Shown here: in pieces, positions 12,701 through 25,059 of the stretch | How positions within the stretch are numbered: the first letter of the stretch is position 1 | Layout of the letters: each line of letters begins with the position of its first letter | Origin: Lumbricus terrestris | Taxonomy: Eukaryota; Annelida; Clitellata; Crassiclitellata; Lumbricidae | DNA: 64,000 nucleotides | Assembly: GCA_949752735.1 (NCBI GenBank) | Contig: OX457047.1 | Location: 14,824,674 to 14,888,673, forward strand | Reading direction: 5' to 3' | Notes under the pieces: generated by a model | The model's database searches: none | What the model was told of the DNA's origin: nothing | Seen by the model: only the letters and a program-made list of their open reading frames with translations | Made by a program: the position numbers and the translations under genes

Positions 12701-15700
12701 AATGGTGTATCCAAGTTCATTTTTAACGAGACCTTGATGGTAATTAAAAGAGTTGTCAAGTGAAAGCTGTTCAACTGTTGATAAAATGACGAAAGACAAC
12801 AAATTCTACTCACCTCAAAGTCGGTGACTGCTCGGTCAAAGTCTGGGTTCTTGCGTCGATTCTCATCGAGAAGTGCGACCATCGAGTTAAATTCGCGAAT
12901 GTAGTTGGTGTACAGCTTAAGAAATGCTCCCTTCTTCACAAAGATATCAGCCACACGTGGATCTCTATCCCTGCAAATAATAATAATATGACCAACAGTC
13001 TAATAGCAACTCACATACATGTATCCAAACATATTGCATTAAAAAACCATAAGAAGATGGCCATACAACACAACATGTGTTCATCCCCACATCCTGGAAA
13101 GGATATTCATGTACAAGTCTAATCTTCGATGCTTGCCAAAGCAAAGAAAAGTCTCTAAGGCAATAGCTAATTACATGTAAATACACTGATTATCACACTG
13201 GCTAAAAAGCATTGGTGCTGACTTTTTTACGGTCTTACATGCAACAAATCAATGAAATTTTCATACTTTTAAACTACTATTTTATTTTCACTACTGTTAC
13301 CCTTGTAAGACCATTAGCATCAGCTTGCTATCCAATTAATGAATAGCATCCACTAAAAATGCTTGCCAAGCACAATATCTGTAACTGTTTAGAAAAAATT
13401 TCATCTGTGAAACAGGAACATTTTATGCCAAATTATCAGCACCTATCTTTGAAAGTGCTTCATGCCTGAACACAGCTTACAAAATTTACAACAATGCAAA
13501 GGATGGTTAAGTTTCGTACCAATTCTTAAGGCGTGAAGTCAAATCTTCAAGCAGTTCTTCGTTAAACTTCTGAAGTTCCGGAAGGTACTTGATTATCTGA
13601 TTAAGGATAGAACTGGGTACCACAGGTTTACCAAGAGATGCGCTTGCTTGATTCACGGCTGCTATAAAGTCCTGGAATATCCACAAGCACACAGCCAAAA
13701 TAAAAGATCATATATTATATATATATATACATTATATATGTACACATGTACAACATTGTATATAAACTAGTAAAAAGCATCATAGTACTAGATCAGCAAA
13801 CTATACTATCAGCTATACTCTTAGCAGAATTTTAAATACATTCAGTTTTATGAAAAAGAGAACAGCAACGGTTACCAATTGATGCAAAACTGCACCGAGT
13901 GCAAGATCTTAATGCTTAGATGAACAGTCCTGCAGTGCATGCTGTACTTCATTTTATCTTAAAATGCAAAATGATCGCTTAATTTTCCACTCAAGCTTTT
14001 CACATCATCATATTCCATCGTAATGTTAATTCTGGAAAGGAACTCCTCAAAGTCATTAAACAAGTTTAAAAAAATTAACTGAACAATCCCAAATTAATCG
14101 TTAAAATTCCCAGCCCTAGATTAAATCCCAATTGTAAAAAACTTGACACACTATGCCTAGGGGTTGCATGACTTAACAAAGTATCATGAATTAACAACCC
14201 ACAGTTTGTGGCACAGCGATCCATTCTGTAGCGCACTGTATCTGTAATTTAACGTTTGCAGGTTGGCATCTCAATGTAACAATCACAGATTATAATCTTG
14301 ACTCATTAAGTTGTATTGACTAGATGAGTTGTTTGTTCGCATATATCTCACATTTTAGACTCAGATCTATTGACAATGTACTCGTAGCAAGTACAATAAA
14401 TAATAAATAAATAATTCATTGAGATGTGAGGCCTGGCTACAGACATGAAAGTGTAGCAAATTATAAAATATATGACAGAACAAAATAACAACAAAAGGCT
14501 GAAAAGAAAGGCCAAAAAATTAACATTGAAGAAATAGAAATCAGTAGATATAAAGAATTTGAAGACCTGACTAAGAAGTCGAAGAACATCGACAAATGTC
14601 TTTTCTGATGTGACAATCTCTTGAGCTGTAAGAAACGCTTTTCTTCTCCTTTTCTCTTCATTCCTCTAAAAAATAATTACATGCCTTCAATTAGATCAAC
14701 ACACATATGACAGTGAAGCGCGGTGGTGTAGAGGGTATGCTCAGCGTTTTGGAGCTGGAAGGTTGCAGATTCGAATCCACCTCAAACCGCCACGTAGGGA
14801 CCCTGAGCAAGTCCTTCACTTCCAATTGCTCATGCGCTTCGGCTTGAAACTCTGATTGAGTATCCGCGCTGTAGATGGCAATGCCTATGAGTATAGATCT
14901 CGAAGGAGTGCTATAACAAGTGCTCATACATACATATGAAATGTAGGCATGCCTGTATCAGAACACAATTCGGCACCTAACAACAGTTTAATGACAAGCT
15001 GCATTGGTCTCCTAATCACTTTTAGTATTTTAGTAACCTGTTAGCAAAGTGTGTTAAGCATCTACAAGTGCAGCGCAAAATTCAACGAAATTTCTCTAAC
15101 TTGGGTTTGAAAGAGCCAAAAGACATTTTTTTCAGCAGCTGAATAGTAACAAACACAAACATTCATCAAACAACTGCCGACATTTTGAAACAAGGTCATA
15201 CCAATGCTGCATCTAAACGTCTGCTAAAAGAAACCGAATCCTTTCCTCATCGATAGGTTTCAGTTACATACATTCCCTGATGCCACAGCCTTTACGGCAA
15301 CAGTTGGAAGAAAAGAATGATAAACCTTTACCGACTGACGGTATAGGATTCCTCATATTATTTATCACATTTTGGTCCGTAAAAAGTCAAGGATCCAGTG
15401 CTCACACTGAGAAAACATTCTATCTTAAAACGAAACTTGCTGTAACAAAACACAATTAAAGGCAATATCAAATCCTGACAGATGCAAGCCCTGAGATCCT
15501 CATAAATGCAGTGAAATCAATAAAAGTCAGAATATTTAACCTTGATGTCTTCTTCCGTCAGTTCACCTGGAGAATCATCCATCTGGAAAGCGCTGTTGCT
15601 CAGAGCGCTTGAGTTCCTTGACAGATTGCTGCCGCCGCTCTGAAACGTGGAGTCACAGACCCACGACGACGGACGAGAGTCACTCTCTTTGTTGCTCATC

Positions 15701-18700
15701 GTCGACAGCTCACTCTTCGCTCGTGGCCTCACAACAGCCACAGCGGATCTCTCACCAACAGCAGCAGGAGCCGACTTTGGAGAGAATGCATTGCCAGCCT
15801 CATCTGTCGGATAAATATACGCATCTGACGAACGTGATGACCGTGAATCTTTTGTCCAATTCTCTGGATAGATATAATCTGAGTCAGCATCCTCGCCATT
15901 ATCTTCCTTTGTGCCGTTGTTATCTACAATCATTGAATAACCTTCATCGTCCATAGCGCCGTCTTGAATCTGAACCTGAAGGTCCAGATCGTTAATCTCA
16001 TAGTAAGTGTTTATTGATATGTTATCTGGTTCTATTTGTTCCACCGGTTCCAAAGTTTTCCCTGGTGGGGGAATTACCGTGTCAAGAGAATTTACGGAGG
16101 GGGTCTTCGTTTTCGATTTTGGGGAAGCAGCATGAACGTTCTGGTAGAAACTGTCAGAGCTAGCAGCATTGCCCTCGGAAGCACCGACGTCGTGTGAATC
16201 ATGCACTGGCATCAGATAATCATCTGCATCAACACACACTGTCCTCTCACCAGGAGGTGCTTCATCTGACGTCAAGCTCTTCCCATTCCGTCCATTTGTT
16301 GTGTCGCCCAGGTTCACATAGAAAACACTTTCCGACTGGCGTCCAGTTTCGCCTTTCCCTCTCTCACCATCGCCCGACTTCTTCCTCGGCTTTTGTTTCG
16401 ATTGGCCCGACTTTCCAGTTGGAACCGACTTCTTGCCGATGCAGTCGGAACTGGAACGTTTCACAATGGAATCCTGCAAGCTTTTGGACTGCAGGTCAAT
16501 ATAGTCAGGAGCATCTCCTTTAACCCCTGAATCCTTTGGAATTCTTTTCAACAATGGAGCATTTGTTTTTGAAGGAGGTGGTGGTGCAACACGTATCGGC
16601 TGAATATTGCCATTACCCTTTCGATCGCCCTGTGGCGAATCTTTAATATTTTTTCCTAAAACTCTCTCGCTGGCAACAACAGTCACATCTTTCACAATAT
16701 CTGGATAATTTCCACCAATATCCGTATCGGAAACAGATGTCCTTACACCAGAAACCACTGTAACTGTCTTCTGCCTTTTCCCTTTTTTTTCTTTCTCCTC
16801 CGCATTCTCTTTTAAGTGTTTGTCTTCTGTAATGCCAGAGTTAAAAATATCATCTTCCAAGGCACGTTCGTAACTTGCAGATCGATAAAGTCTTCCAGAA
16901 TCGGCCGACGCTGGTGAACTTCCATGTCGCTCCAACGAACTATCCTTTGATTCCTGAACATTTACAAAGAGCTTTGGTTTTGGTTTAGTCTCCGAGTTCA
17001 ATCGCCGGCTTTTCTTCTTCTCATCAACATGCTCTTCATTTTCTCGTTCTCCAGCTCGTGGAAATTCAATCGTGTTATCTACAGCATCACCTGCACATAA
17101 CGTCGCCTGCCTTTGGGCCTTTTTCGGGCGAGGGGGTTTGACAGGAATGGGCTTTGGTTGCTTATTAGAAACGACGATCAAACTATGCTTATGCTTTAGA
17201 TCAGCTACAATCACAGATACTTTTCCTGCTTTACAATCTGCCAGACTATTATCAGAATCCGTTCCGTCAACCACAGACAACGCATCGGCAATTACAAGAC
17301 CCGAAATCATTGAGGAAGAAGCACTCTTTGTTTCTTCTTCAAAGTCAGTTTTGATACGAGAATTTGGCTTTGGTGCTGTCCGAGGTCTTTGTCTTCGCAC
17401 TTCGTCAGCTTCATGCTTCGCTTCGCCATGGCAAATTTCGTCCATGGAAAGACTTGTCGTTACATGCGTCGGCTTTCCATTGGTTAAGCCTTCTGCCAAA
17501 AAAATGGCAACAATGCAATCACCAAGCCACATAACTGAAGAAAAGAGTGCATCTACAAGAGGCAAGTGTTAACCAGAGGATTTAGGCAATGCTGTTAGAA
17601 AGTAAATTTAGTTGCCTTTGCAGATCATGCAAACTAAACCTTCAGATTTACAATATATTGAATACACAATACACATAAGGTATTGTTAGTGTAAAGTCCA
17701 TACTGTATTACTGAGGCTGAACTGAAGTGTAAGTCATACCTTTGAAGCGCTATATCAAATGTACATAAGTATGACCCAGCTTATATAAAGTACCTAAAGT
17801 TTACACCTTACAAATGTGCTCTTTTACATAAGTGTTGCTAAAGTTAACCAACAAACGAAACTAAATTAGAAGTAAATAATGTTCAGAGAACTGGAAAGTC
17901 ACTGCAGGCGTAGAGTTCAGTCTGATTTTACAGCGAAACTTGTTCATAGTTCCTGGTAATTGCACCACTGACGACGTAGAATGACAACAGCCTACATCAG
18001 CGTTTCCCAAAGTGTGTTAAGCAGAACCCACGGGTTCTCTGATGGAAGGGAAGACAGGGTCTCCACAAGGAAATTTTATGAAAGTGCTGTTTGGATGTTG
18101 TTGATATACTGCAAATAATTTACAATCTAATATTATTATGCATTAAAACTTTATATATCTAGATACAAGAGAATCCAGCATTATCCTGTGTTATTTATTT
18201 AGATGTACGATGGTCTGCTTTGAAGTCACTGCATTTCACACAACATATTTCAGTTGGGTTCTGTCAAACAATTTTTAACATAATAAAACAAATTCTGTAA
18301 CCAAAACAGATTGGATGCACTGGCCAACTGTCGCCAACATAATCATAGAACAACGACTAAAAATATCTGGCATGTAAAATGTTAACAAAGGCAACAGCAG
18401 GAGCAGCAGCATACAATGAGTGAATATCGATTATTTCATCAATACAACGCTTGGACTGGATGATTAACCTTCTGCACTCGTACTTCCATCGAGTTCATCT
18501 CTTGCTACAAAAGCACCAACGACAACAGAAGAAGAAGATGTGGATTGAACAGGAGAACCACTTGCACTCCTACAACAATCAAAATGAAATAAATTAATGC
18601 AACAATAAACAATATCGCAGTTATAAACATCATTTGTCATACCAAAATATCTTTCACAGTTCCAACGTTCACATCATTACACAAATTGTCAAGCATTTTC

Positions 18701-19232
18701 TGTTGGATAGGTGATGCTTCTTTTAGGTGTGAGAAATGTAAGGAATCCTGTTTCATAATGCAATGTTTGCTATTTGAAAATGGCAGTTGCCTCTGCCACA
18801 TACGACAAAAGTCTTACATGGTTTTTTCGTTGATACATAAAAACATTCTCCGTTGAAAATTCAGTACAGCACAAGGATTATTTTCAACAGCAGCAAACCA
18901 TTGCTCAGAATCTCAATGAAAAACTCAACAGTAAACAAAATTCATTAATGTAAAACAAGAACCCAAAAATACTGCTACATAACATCTGTTTGCCGCATTT
19001 CACTAAACACTGTGGGACGCGGTGGTGCACAAGTAAGTTTGGCACCTTGTGACTGGACGGTTGCAGGTTCGAACCCATTACCAAGAAATGCATACCCATT
19101 ACCATGCTATGTAATAAGAAATACATGCCTATTACCATGTTATGTTTATAATTTTTAAAAATACATACCTATTACCCTGACCAGGATGAGAGGGGCTTGA
19201 ACACTTTGGCTTTGGTGGTAAAACCGGTTTAA
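736..19232 (-). CDS. FGD6: FGD6/FGD5-like Rho guanine nucleotide exchange factor, partial (3' end off the left edge)
   Basis: FGD proteins activate Cdc42 at membranes through a DH domain followed by PH, FYVE and a second PH domain. Exons in transcript order: 19176-19232 and 18469-18569 (tentative), 15541-17492, 14567-14665, 13520-13671, 12814-12970, 6059-6143, 5367-5417, 4573-4631, 1183-1254, 736-804. From 15541-17492 onward every junction is GT-AG and phases match exactly. The DH begins at FLTAQEIVTSEKTFVDVLRL and includes LGKPVV, ADIFVKKGAFLKLY, the helix motif HYMLKPIQRIPQYRLLLTDY and VAEHANESMKYG. The PH starts at LLKEGILMKLSRKEMQPRMF. These motifs fit FGD6/FGD5 better than FGD1-4. The remaining PH, FYVE and second PH were not found between 1 and 735. 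Introns host a foldback element, a MITE and SINEs. Family assignment is firm; FGD6 versus an FGD5/6 pro-orthologue is inferred. Confidence 0.9.
1750..4241. mobile_element. long foldback element with inverted arms and an extra inner inverted copy
   Basis: The left end GTCATTCCGTGCCAAATCAA (1750) is repeated inverted at the right end (4241). The left arm runs 1750-2330. The right arm is 2846-2940 plus 3785-4241, interrupted by a hAT insertion. A further inverted copy of the same arm occupies 2335-2695. Short open frames in the arms are near identical because the arms are. It lies in an FGD6 intron. Superfamily is not assigned and no convincing target duplication was found. Confidence 0.85.
2941..3784. 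mobile_element. hAT-type non-autonomous element with 8-bp target duplication
   Basis: The terminal inverted repeats are CAGGGGTTCTCAAACT at 2941 and its reverse complement ending at 3784. CAGTAGAT flanks it at 2933-2940 and 3785-3792. An 8-bp duplication and CAGGGG termini are typical of the hAT superfamily. The 844-bp body has no transposase frame. It is inserted inside the foldback element, so it is younger. Confidence 0.93.
6423..6613 (-). mobile_element. SINE copy (old, diverged)
   Basis: Reverse-strand copy of the tRNA-derived family described at 7255-7472. The tail GCGCCCCTTCAAGC and the head GATTCGAACCTGG are recognisable, but many substitutions are present. Confidence 0.75.
6731..7204. 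mobile_element. 474-bp MITE with about 38-bp inverted termini
   Basis: AATTGTGTCCCGACATATGA at 6731 and its reverse complement ending at 7204 extend to a terminal repeat of about 38 bp (through GGTACCATAAGTCGG). No protein is encoded. It lies between two SINE copies in an FGD6 intron. Family not recognised. Confidence 0.85.
7255..7472 (+). mobile_element. tRNA-derived SINE, full length
   Basis: The head has Pol III promoter boxes: an A-box-like GGTGTAGTGGTGG and B box GGTTCGAATCC. It is followed by a conserved body (AAGTCCTTCACTCACAATTG, then AGCGCCTCTGAGTAG) and a tail of ACAT repeats. It differs from the copy at 57143 by a single base over the shared length, which suggests recent activity. 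It lies in an FGD6 intron. Confidence 0.92.
7473..12813. other. long FGD6 intron, no coding signal
   Basis: This is the distal part of the intron between exons 12814-12970 and 6059-6143. I see AT-rich sequence, short A/T runs and a small TA microsatellite near 8752, but no exon-like open frame with splice sites. A GC-rich block at 11158-11480 is listed separately. Confidence 0.6.
11158..11480 (+). repeat. GC-rich dispersed-repeat-like block
   Basis: An abrupt C-rich island starts AGCTGAATTACTCGGCGTTG and contains repeated phrases (CCACGCCTGACCC twice, CCCTTCTCACCTC twice, ACATCGG twice). A TA tract precedes it. The opening resembles a widespread invertebrate repeat, from memory; class not assigned. 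Confidence 0.5.
14715..14936 (+). mobile_element. SINE copy (diverged)
   Basis: Same tRNA-derived family as 7255-7472, with head GCGCGGTGGTGTAGAGGG, B box region AGATTCGAATCC, the AAGTCCTTCACT body and a CATACATACAT tail. It lies in the FGD6 intron between the large N-terminal exon and the first DH exon. Confidence 0.88.
15541..17492 (-). CDS. FGD6: FGD6-like large N-terminal exon (disordered region)
   Basis: This single 1952-nt exon encodes 650 residues before the DH domain. The acceptor is a pyrimidine-rich ...TTTTTTGGCAG just right of 17492, and the donor is ATCAAG followed by GTTAAA at 15540. The protein is low complexity and charged: a proline-rich KPIPVKPPRPKK stretch, an APPPPSK motif, many Ser/Lys blocks, and tyrosine motifs near the end (YYEIND, DEGYSM, DYIYPENW, DAYIYPT) that resemble kinase/SH2 sites. 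It ends in an acidic ELTEEDIK and joins phase 0 to the basic RNEEKRRRK that opens the DH exon. FGD5 and FGD6 also carry long disordered N-termini with PxxPKP motifs. The open frame continues upstream to 17565, but that part is read as intron. G+C is higher than the neighbouring introns. Confidence 0.88.
18469..18569 (-). CDS. FGD6: probable FGD6 upstream exon, Ser-rich
   Basis: This 101-nt candidate exon lies between a good acceptor (TTGTTGTAG) and a donor-like GAAG/GTTAATC. It encodes a serine-rich stretch ending GSTSAE. Its terminal G joins the AA opening the exon at 17492 to restore a Glu codon, so the 3' junction phase fits. The 5' junction needs a two-base overhang, and the next candidate exon (19176-19232) supplies one, so an exon may be missing between them. 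Confidence 0.5.
19012..19082 (+). mobile_element. SINE head fragment
   Basis: Only the tRNA-like head is present (GACGCGGTGGTGCACAAG to GCAGGTTCGAACCC). The body is replaced by a short repeat of ATGCATACCCATTACC type. It lies just upstream of a candidate FGD6 exon. Confidence 0.65.
19176..19232 (-). CDS. FGD6: probable FGD6 upstream exon, proline-rich
   Basis: This 57-nt candidate exon follows GTGTTTTTAG and ends at CAGG/GTAATA. It encodes KPVLPPKPKCSSPSHPGQ, a PxxPKP motif of the type near the N-terminus of vertebrate FGD6. The phase does not join directly to 18469-18569, so either an intermediate exon was missed or one boundary is wrong. No initiator exon was identified upstream. Confidence 0.45.
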
Positions 19233-19884
19233 CTAAAAACACAGAAAGAAAAGTCCTCCTCAAGTTTCTGTAATACTGATTAGGAATAACAAAAAATTTA
19301 AAACACTTTCAAGATTAATTCTTTCTGAACAAGTTTATCTGAGCACTCAATCGTTTAAACATACAGACTACATTATTAAAGACAGTCTTCAGCAGGCATC
19401 TTCAAGCCATCCATTTTGATATTTCAGATTTCAATGTAAGCACACACCAGTTTGAAAGTCTTAAAAGGTGCTTCACAAGTAGACAAATCCACATTCCACA
19501 CACACATTATTGCAAGGATAAGCCCATGGCTTTGACGGGGTTTGATAGAGTTCAAATCTAAGAAACAGAGTTCTTTAGCAAGTGTGACAAATGCCATTTG
19601 CATACAATGGCAATCACAAATGGCTGCTTCAGGTCTACAGTTCACATATAATTATGTAAAAACAATCTTGGTGACTTAATTGGTGCACAACAGCAAACAA
19701 TTATACAAGTTCTACAATTGATTTAACCCTCCTTCCAGAATTCAGAAATGCATGAATGCCTAAACATGCAATCAAAAACGTCGATGGTGTTCTACAGCTG
19801 TGACTCGAGACCTTGCAGTAAACGTGTATTTCAGCGTCTTAAATTATTCGCTCGCTGCAGCATTTTTCCCCCAATCAATCCAAC

Positions 19885-20245
19885 TTCTAGTTTGAACAGA
19901 ATCCTTCCCATCGATCCAGCTTCTATTTAGACAAAATTTGTTTCTTCAATCCTGCTTCTATTTAGGCAGAGATTATTTTTCATCATCAAAGTTCCATTTA
20001 GTTAAAAAATTATTGATCATCAATACAGCTTGGATTTCAGCGTAATTGTTTTAAAAAAATCCCATTTCTGTTTAGGTAAGTAAAATTTATTTTAATAAAT
20101 CCAGCTTCTCTTTGTCGAAGAATCTAGTTTGAACAGAATCCTTCCCATCAATCTAGTTTCTACTTAGGCAAAATTCGTTTCTTCAATCCTGCTTCTATTT
20201 AGACAGAAATTATTTTTTCATCATGAAAAGTTCCATTTAGTCATG
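19885..20245 (+). repeat. direct repeat of about 120 bp
   Basis: Two diverged copies (about 19885-20003 and 20124-20245) share TCTAGTTTGAACAGAATCCT, GTTTCTTCAATCCTGCTTCT and AGTTCCATTTAG. Their spacing is about 239 bp, suggesting a decayed tandem duplication. Confidence 0.65.
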
Positions 20246-20419
20246 TCAATCTGACTTGTCTTCTACCATCACTGAAACCCATGTAAAGGCAAATAATTTA
20301 CGATGCTAAAATACACGTTTACTTTACCAACCATGCTTTTAAGGACCCTACACTGTGACCACTATGGGGTACTCAAACCTCTAATCTCGTGTTCCAAGCT
20401 GAGTGCCATAACCAATCAA

Positions 20420-20489
20420 GCCCTATAGTCTAGTGAGTAGCATGCAGGACTGTCAATCCGGTGATCAGGGTTCAAATCCCAGCCAGCCA
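20420..20489 (+). tRNA. tRNA-Asp-like sequence, probably pseudogene
   Basis: It has A-box-like TAGTCTAGTGAGTAG, a GGACTGTCAATCC anticodon arm (anticodon GTC) and B box GGTTCAAATCC. The acceptor stem (GCCCTAT against the 3' CCAGCCA side) pairs poorly and the T-stem has a mismatch, so it is more likely a tRNA pseudogene or SINE head than a working tRNA. Confidence 0.35.
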
Positions 20490-21614
20490 AAAAACTCTGA
20501 GATGTTATAGATATTATATCTGCTACATATAGGCTCTCTAGTATTTGGTCCGTTTAGCATTTTCATTACTTCCTTGGATTTGAGTTTCAGAGATTCGGAT
20601 AGCATTATGTAACAGAAGGCAAATAATTTATGTAATATGACAGTCTTCAGTCAACAGAAACTGTTTTACAGCTCCTCATGAATAGAGATGGTTAGAATAC
20701 AAAGTAAGTAATCGCTATTATCACGAGACAAATGCTCATCCTTTATAAGAACCTATACAAACAGTGGCGAAAAGTAGCACATTAGTCGAACACAAATTAA
20801 AATAAAAAAAGTATTATAAACATCTACAGTAGGATTGATTTGGTCATTTATTTGTATGGTTCTGAGGAACATGAACTATTCGTGCTTAAAAATGGAACCA
20901 GGTCAGATCTATAGGGACAATCGTACATATATGTACAGTGAACGAACGATGTTCAATGGATTTCTTATGCATCTCAGCCGAATAACTACAGCAACACACA
21001 CAGCACAACGTAATACTACAAGTTGGATAACAGTCATAACCAGGTATCTTGGATTCATGACAGAAATACGGAATTGGTTCTATTTATAAATCCGTAGGAA
21101 AAGGCTAACTCTTCCTTCTAGACTCCTGCGTTTACATCAATATCTCGTCACCTTTCTCCATCGTAGTCAGATATCAGCAAGACCACGCACAAACACTTCT
21201 TGAATCCTAAATCTCAGTTACGGCTAAATAGTTATTAAGTGACATATCGCGAAATTCGAATTCATAAACTTTAAATCCTTGAACTCTTAATCCAAACACT
21301 GCTCGATTTACTCATTCAGCCAATTACTCATTTCCGGTTGTCAGCAAAGATACGATATTCGCAAGACGCTGCAGCAATGCAAGCGTCAATCTCGCTGCCC
21401 TCCTCTTTTATCTAGCTTGGGAACTGGCACTGGCAGAGTGCAACCAGTGGCGGAGTTAATCTGGCGCTAACTAGAACAAGTGGGCATTATACCATCTCTA
21501 CTATCAATCGCTACTAAAATTCAAGTGGCAAGTCTTAGACCCGAATTAAAGTTGTTACGATAAAAATTAAATTTGTTTCCACTTGGGCACCTTAATAGAA
21601 TTTGATCATTATCA

Positions 21615-21940
21615 TATTTACAATATACAATACAATGCAATTAGTCATTTATAACGCGCTTTAACAAAAACAAGTCTTGCACAAGAGGCTTGTCAAGAGC
21701 GCGTTTCACTACAAATCTATATAGTTATAATACAATTAAAACAAACTTTGATTTAAATTCTGCAACAGATGAGCACTGACGAATGGAAATTGGGGAACTA
21801 TTCCATTCATTAGGTCCTGAGACTGCGAACGCACGGTTTCCAAACTTCCGGTTTGTGCGAAGTGTAGCAAAGTCGCTTCGCGATGACGAACGAAGCCCTC
21901 TGGACTTGAAGGCGCAACATGGCGTGACCATGGATGCCAT
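21615..21940 (-). mobile_element. LINE 3' end (reverse transcriptase C-terminus)
   Basis: The minus strand encodes RSSSRSDFATLRTNRKFGNR, then AFAVSGPNEWNS and a stop. This is the usual C-terminal motif of non-LTR reverse transcriptases (RT..K.G.RAFSVAGP..WN.LP). It is followed by a 3' tail with ATTGTATTGTATATTG repeats. The frame is interrupted upstream by the element at 21941-23483 and resumes at about 23492. Confidence 0.8.
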
Positions 21941-23483
21941 TAGACCTGGGAGTGACTTTGGCCAGCTAATCTGACCCCACTTGACCCTAAAGTGACTTGA
22001 GGTCGACTTGAAGTCGACTTCTCGGCGTCAAAACGACTTGACCCGACTTGGCAGAAAAACAACCGACTTCCGACTTGAAGTCGACTTCTGACATGGTAAT
22101 AGCATTAGCCTAGGTCTACGTACGGCTACTAGGCCTAATGCAAGAAGTCAAGCCAATGTTTCCTGCAAGCATTAATTTCATTCAGGTCTACCAATAAGTA
22201 ATGAGGCCTCAACACTTAATTGAAGCGCGAATTTGTTAAAGTTTTATTAAACCCATTTCAGGCTGTTTATGTTTCAGTTTGAATAGTTTTGTGGTGCTTT
22301 GGACCATCTAGTAGCCAAGACAATGCGACGGTAAATTATTAGGCCTATGAATTTTAGATTGTCAATTGTCTGTGATTATTCAGATTACACTCATTATTAT
22401 TAATATTATCTTATTATTAATATTAATATTAAATAAATTTGCAAAAATGCTCTAGGTCTATGATAAAATGGGGACCGCAGACTGGTTGCACTGAATGGCG
22501 TGTTAGGCTATGATAGGCCCAGGCCTCATTGGTAAATTCTGTTTTCATAATTATTCGGCCACTAACATCATTCCGCAACTTAGCAAATAGCATTGCAAGC
22601 ACATCATCCGGCAATAGGCTACTACTTTAGCCAGGGCTTAAAGTGTGTCTGGACGGTCATGGACGGCGTCCATGCACTTATTTTAAAATCTGAACGTCGT
22701 CCAGCCACTTATTGGCGAGCACAGACTAGAAAGGTAAGGGGCGTCCAGGCACTTCTTTTGGATAGGCAAGAGGCATCCAGGCACTTATTTTCCCACACTT
22801 TAGGCACTGACTTTAGCAGCTTACTCACTGACAGTAAATTTCTTTCATTGTCCAATTGGCCCTTGTACAATAGTTTTTCCGTCTGCAGACAACTGTAGAT
22901 GCATCGTACCGGTACCAAAGTAGCGCCAAACTATCGATTCATCAGCAAGTCTTGTAGATCCAGCTTTCTTTGCGCCGAATTCACTGGCCACTAGAAGTTC
23001 ACTGATTTGCTCATGTTCATGTCTTGATAAGCACACGTGCTAATATTTTAGTAATATTTTGTTTCATCATTTGAATTAAGCGTATGCCTAAGCGTGACGT
23101 TTTAACATAGAATAACAAATTATATGAAAAGAGCGGCAGCTGCAGACGGCATGCCAGCTGCAGTCTGCATGATCGCCTAGCTACCGGTAAAATAATCGGT
23201 AGGCTATAAGTCTCTGCTTAGCAAAGGCCTCATTCATTCTTGTAAACACACTAGGCTACAAAAGCTGCTTAAACGTTGTCACGATCATTGGTTTGAAGTG
23301 ACAAATCTAACCATGTTTGCGTCTCAAGTCGGTTTAAGTCGACTTGTGGTAAAAACAACTTCAAGTGACTTCTGTATACAAAATTCGACTTGGGGTCAGT
23401 TGCGGTGAGCAGAAACGACCCGACCCGACTTGGGATGACCAAGTCGACTGGGGTCGACTTATTGGGGTCGACTCCCAGGTCTA
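21941..23483. mobile_element. 1.54-kb hAT-like non-autonomous element with 8-bp target duplication
   Basis: The termini TAGACCTGGGAGT and ACTCCCAGGTCTA are inverted. GATGCCAT is duplicated at 21933-21940 and 23484-23491. The subterminal regions carry many TCGACTTG-type motifs, in inverted orientation at the two ends. The interior (22650-22790) repeats CCAGGCACTT. No transposase was seen. It splits a LINE fragment. Confidence 0.9.
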
Positions 23484-23491
23484 GATGCCAT

Positions 23492-23560
23492 GTAGGATGG
23501 AGAGGTTCCGTAGTGGATATGAAACATTTCCCTATAGTTTGAACCACTTGATTTTAAACA
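23492..23560 (-). mobile_element. LINE fragment, upstream part of the copy at 21615-21940
   Basis: The minus strand across the insertion site reads TSPSYMASMV-like sequence continuous with the LINE frame once the inserted element and one target copy are removed. The limit at 23560 is approximate. Confidence 0.5.

Positions 23561-25059
<1,499 letters not shown>

Larger units (their letters stand above)
19233..21614. other. non-coding stretch, promoter side of FGD6
   Basis: No supported exon was found. A segment of about 125 bp beginning near 19885 (TTCTAGTTTGAACAGAATCC...) recurs near 20124. A tRNA-like sequence lies at 20420-20489. A slightly GC-richer patch at 21350-21480 could be a first exon or promoter of FGD6, but nothing decides it. 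Confidence 0.4.

Noticed and set aside
17072..17572. 166-codon plus-strand frame
   Set aside because: It is antisense to the FGD6 N-terminal exon, which has matching splice phases and family motifs.
18000..18060. CAGCGTTTCCCAAAGTGTG resembling a hAT left end
   Set aside because: No right end or target duplication could be located; too short to call.
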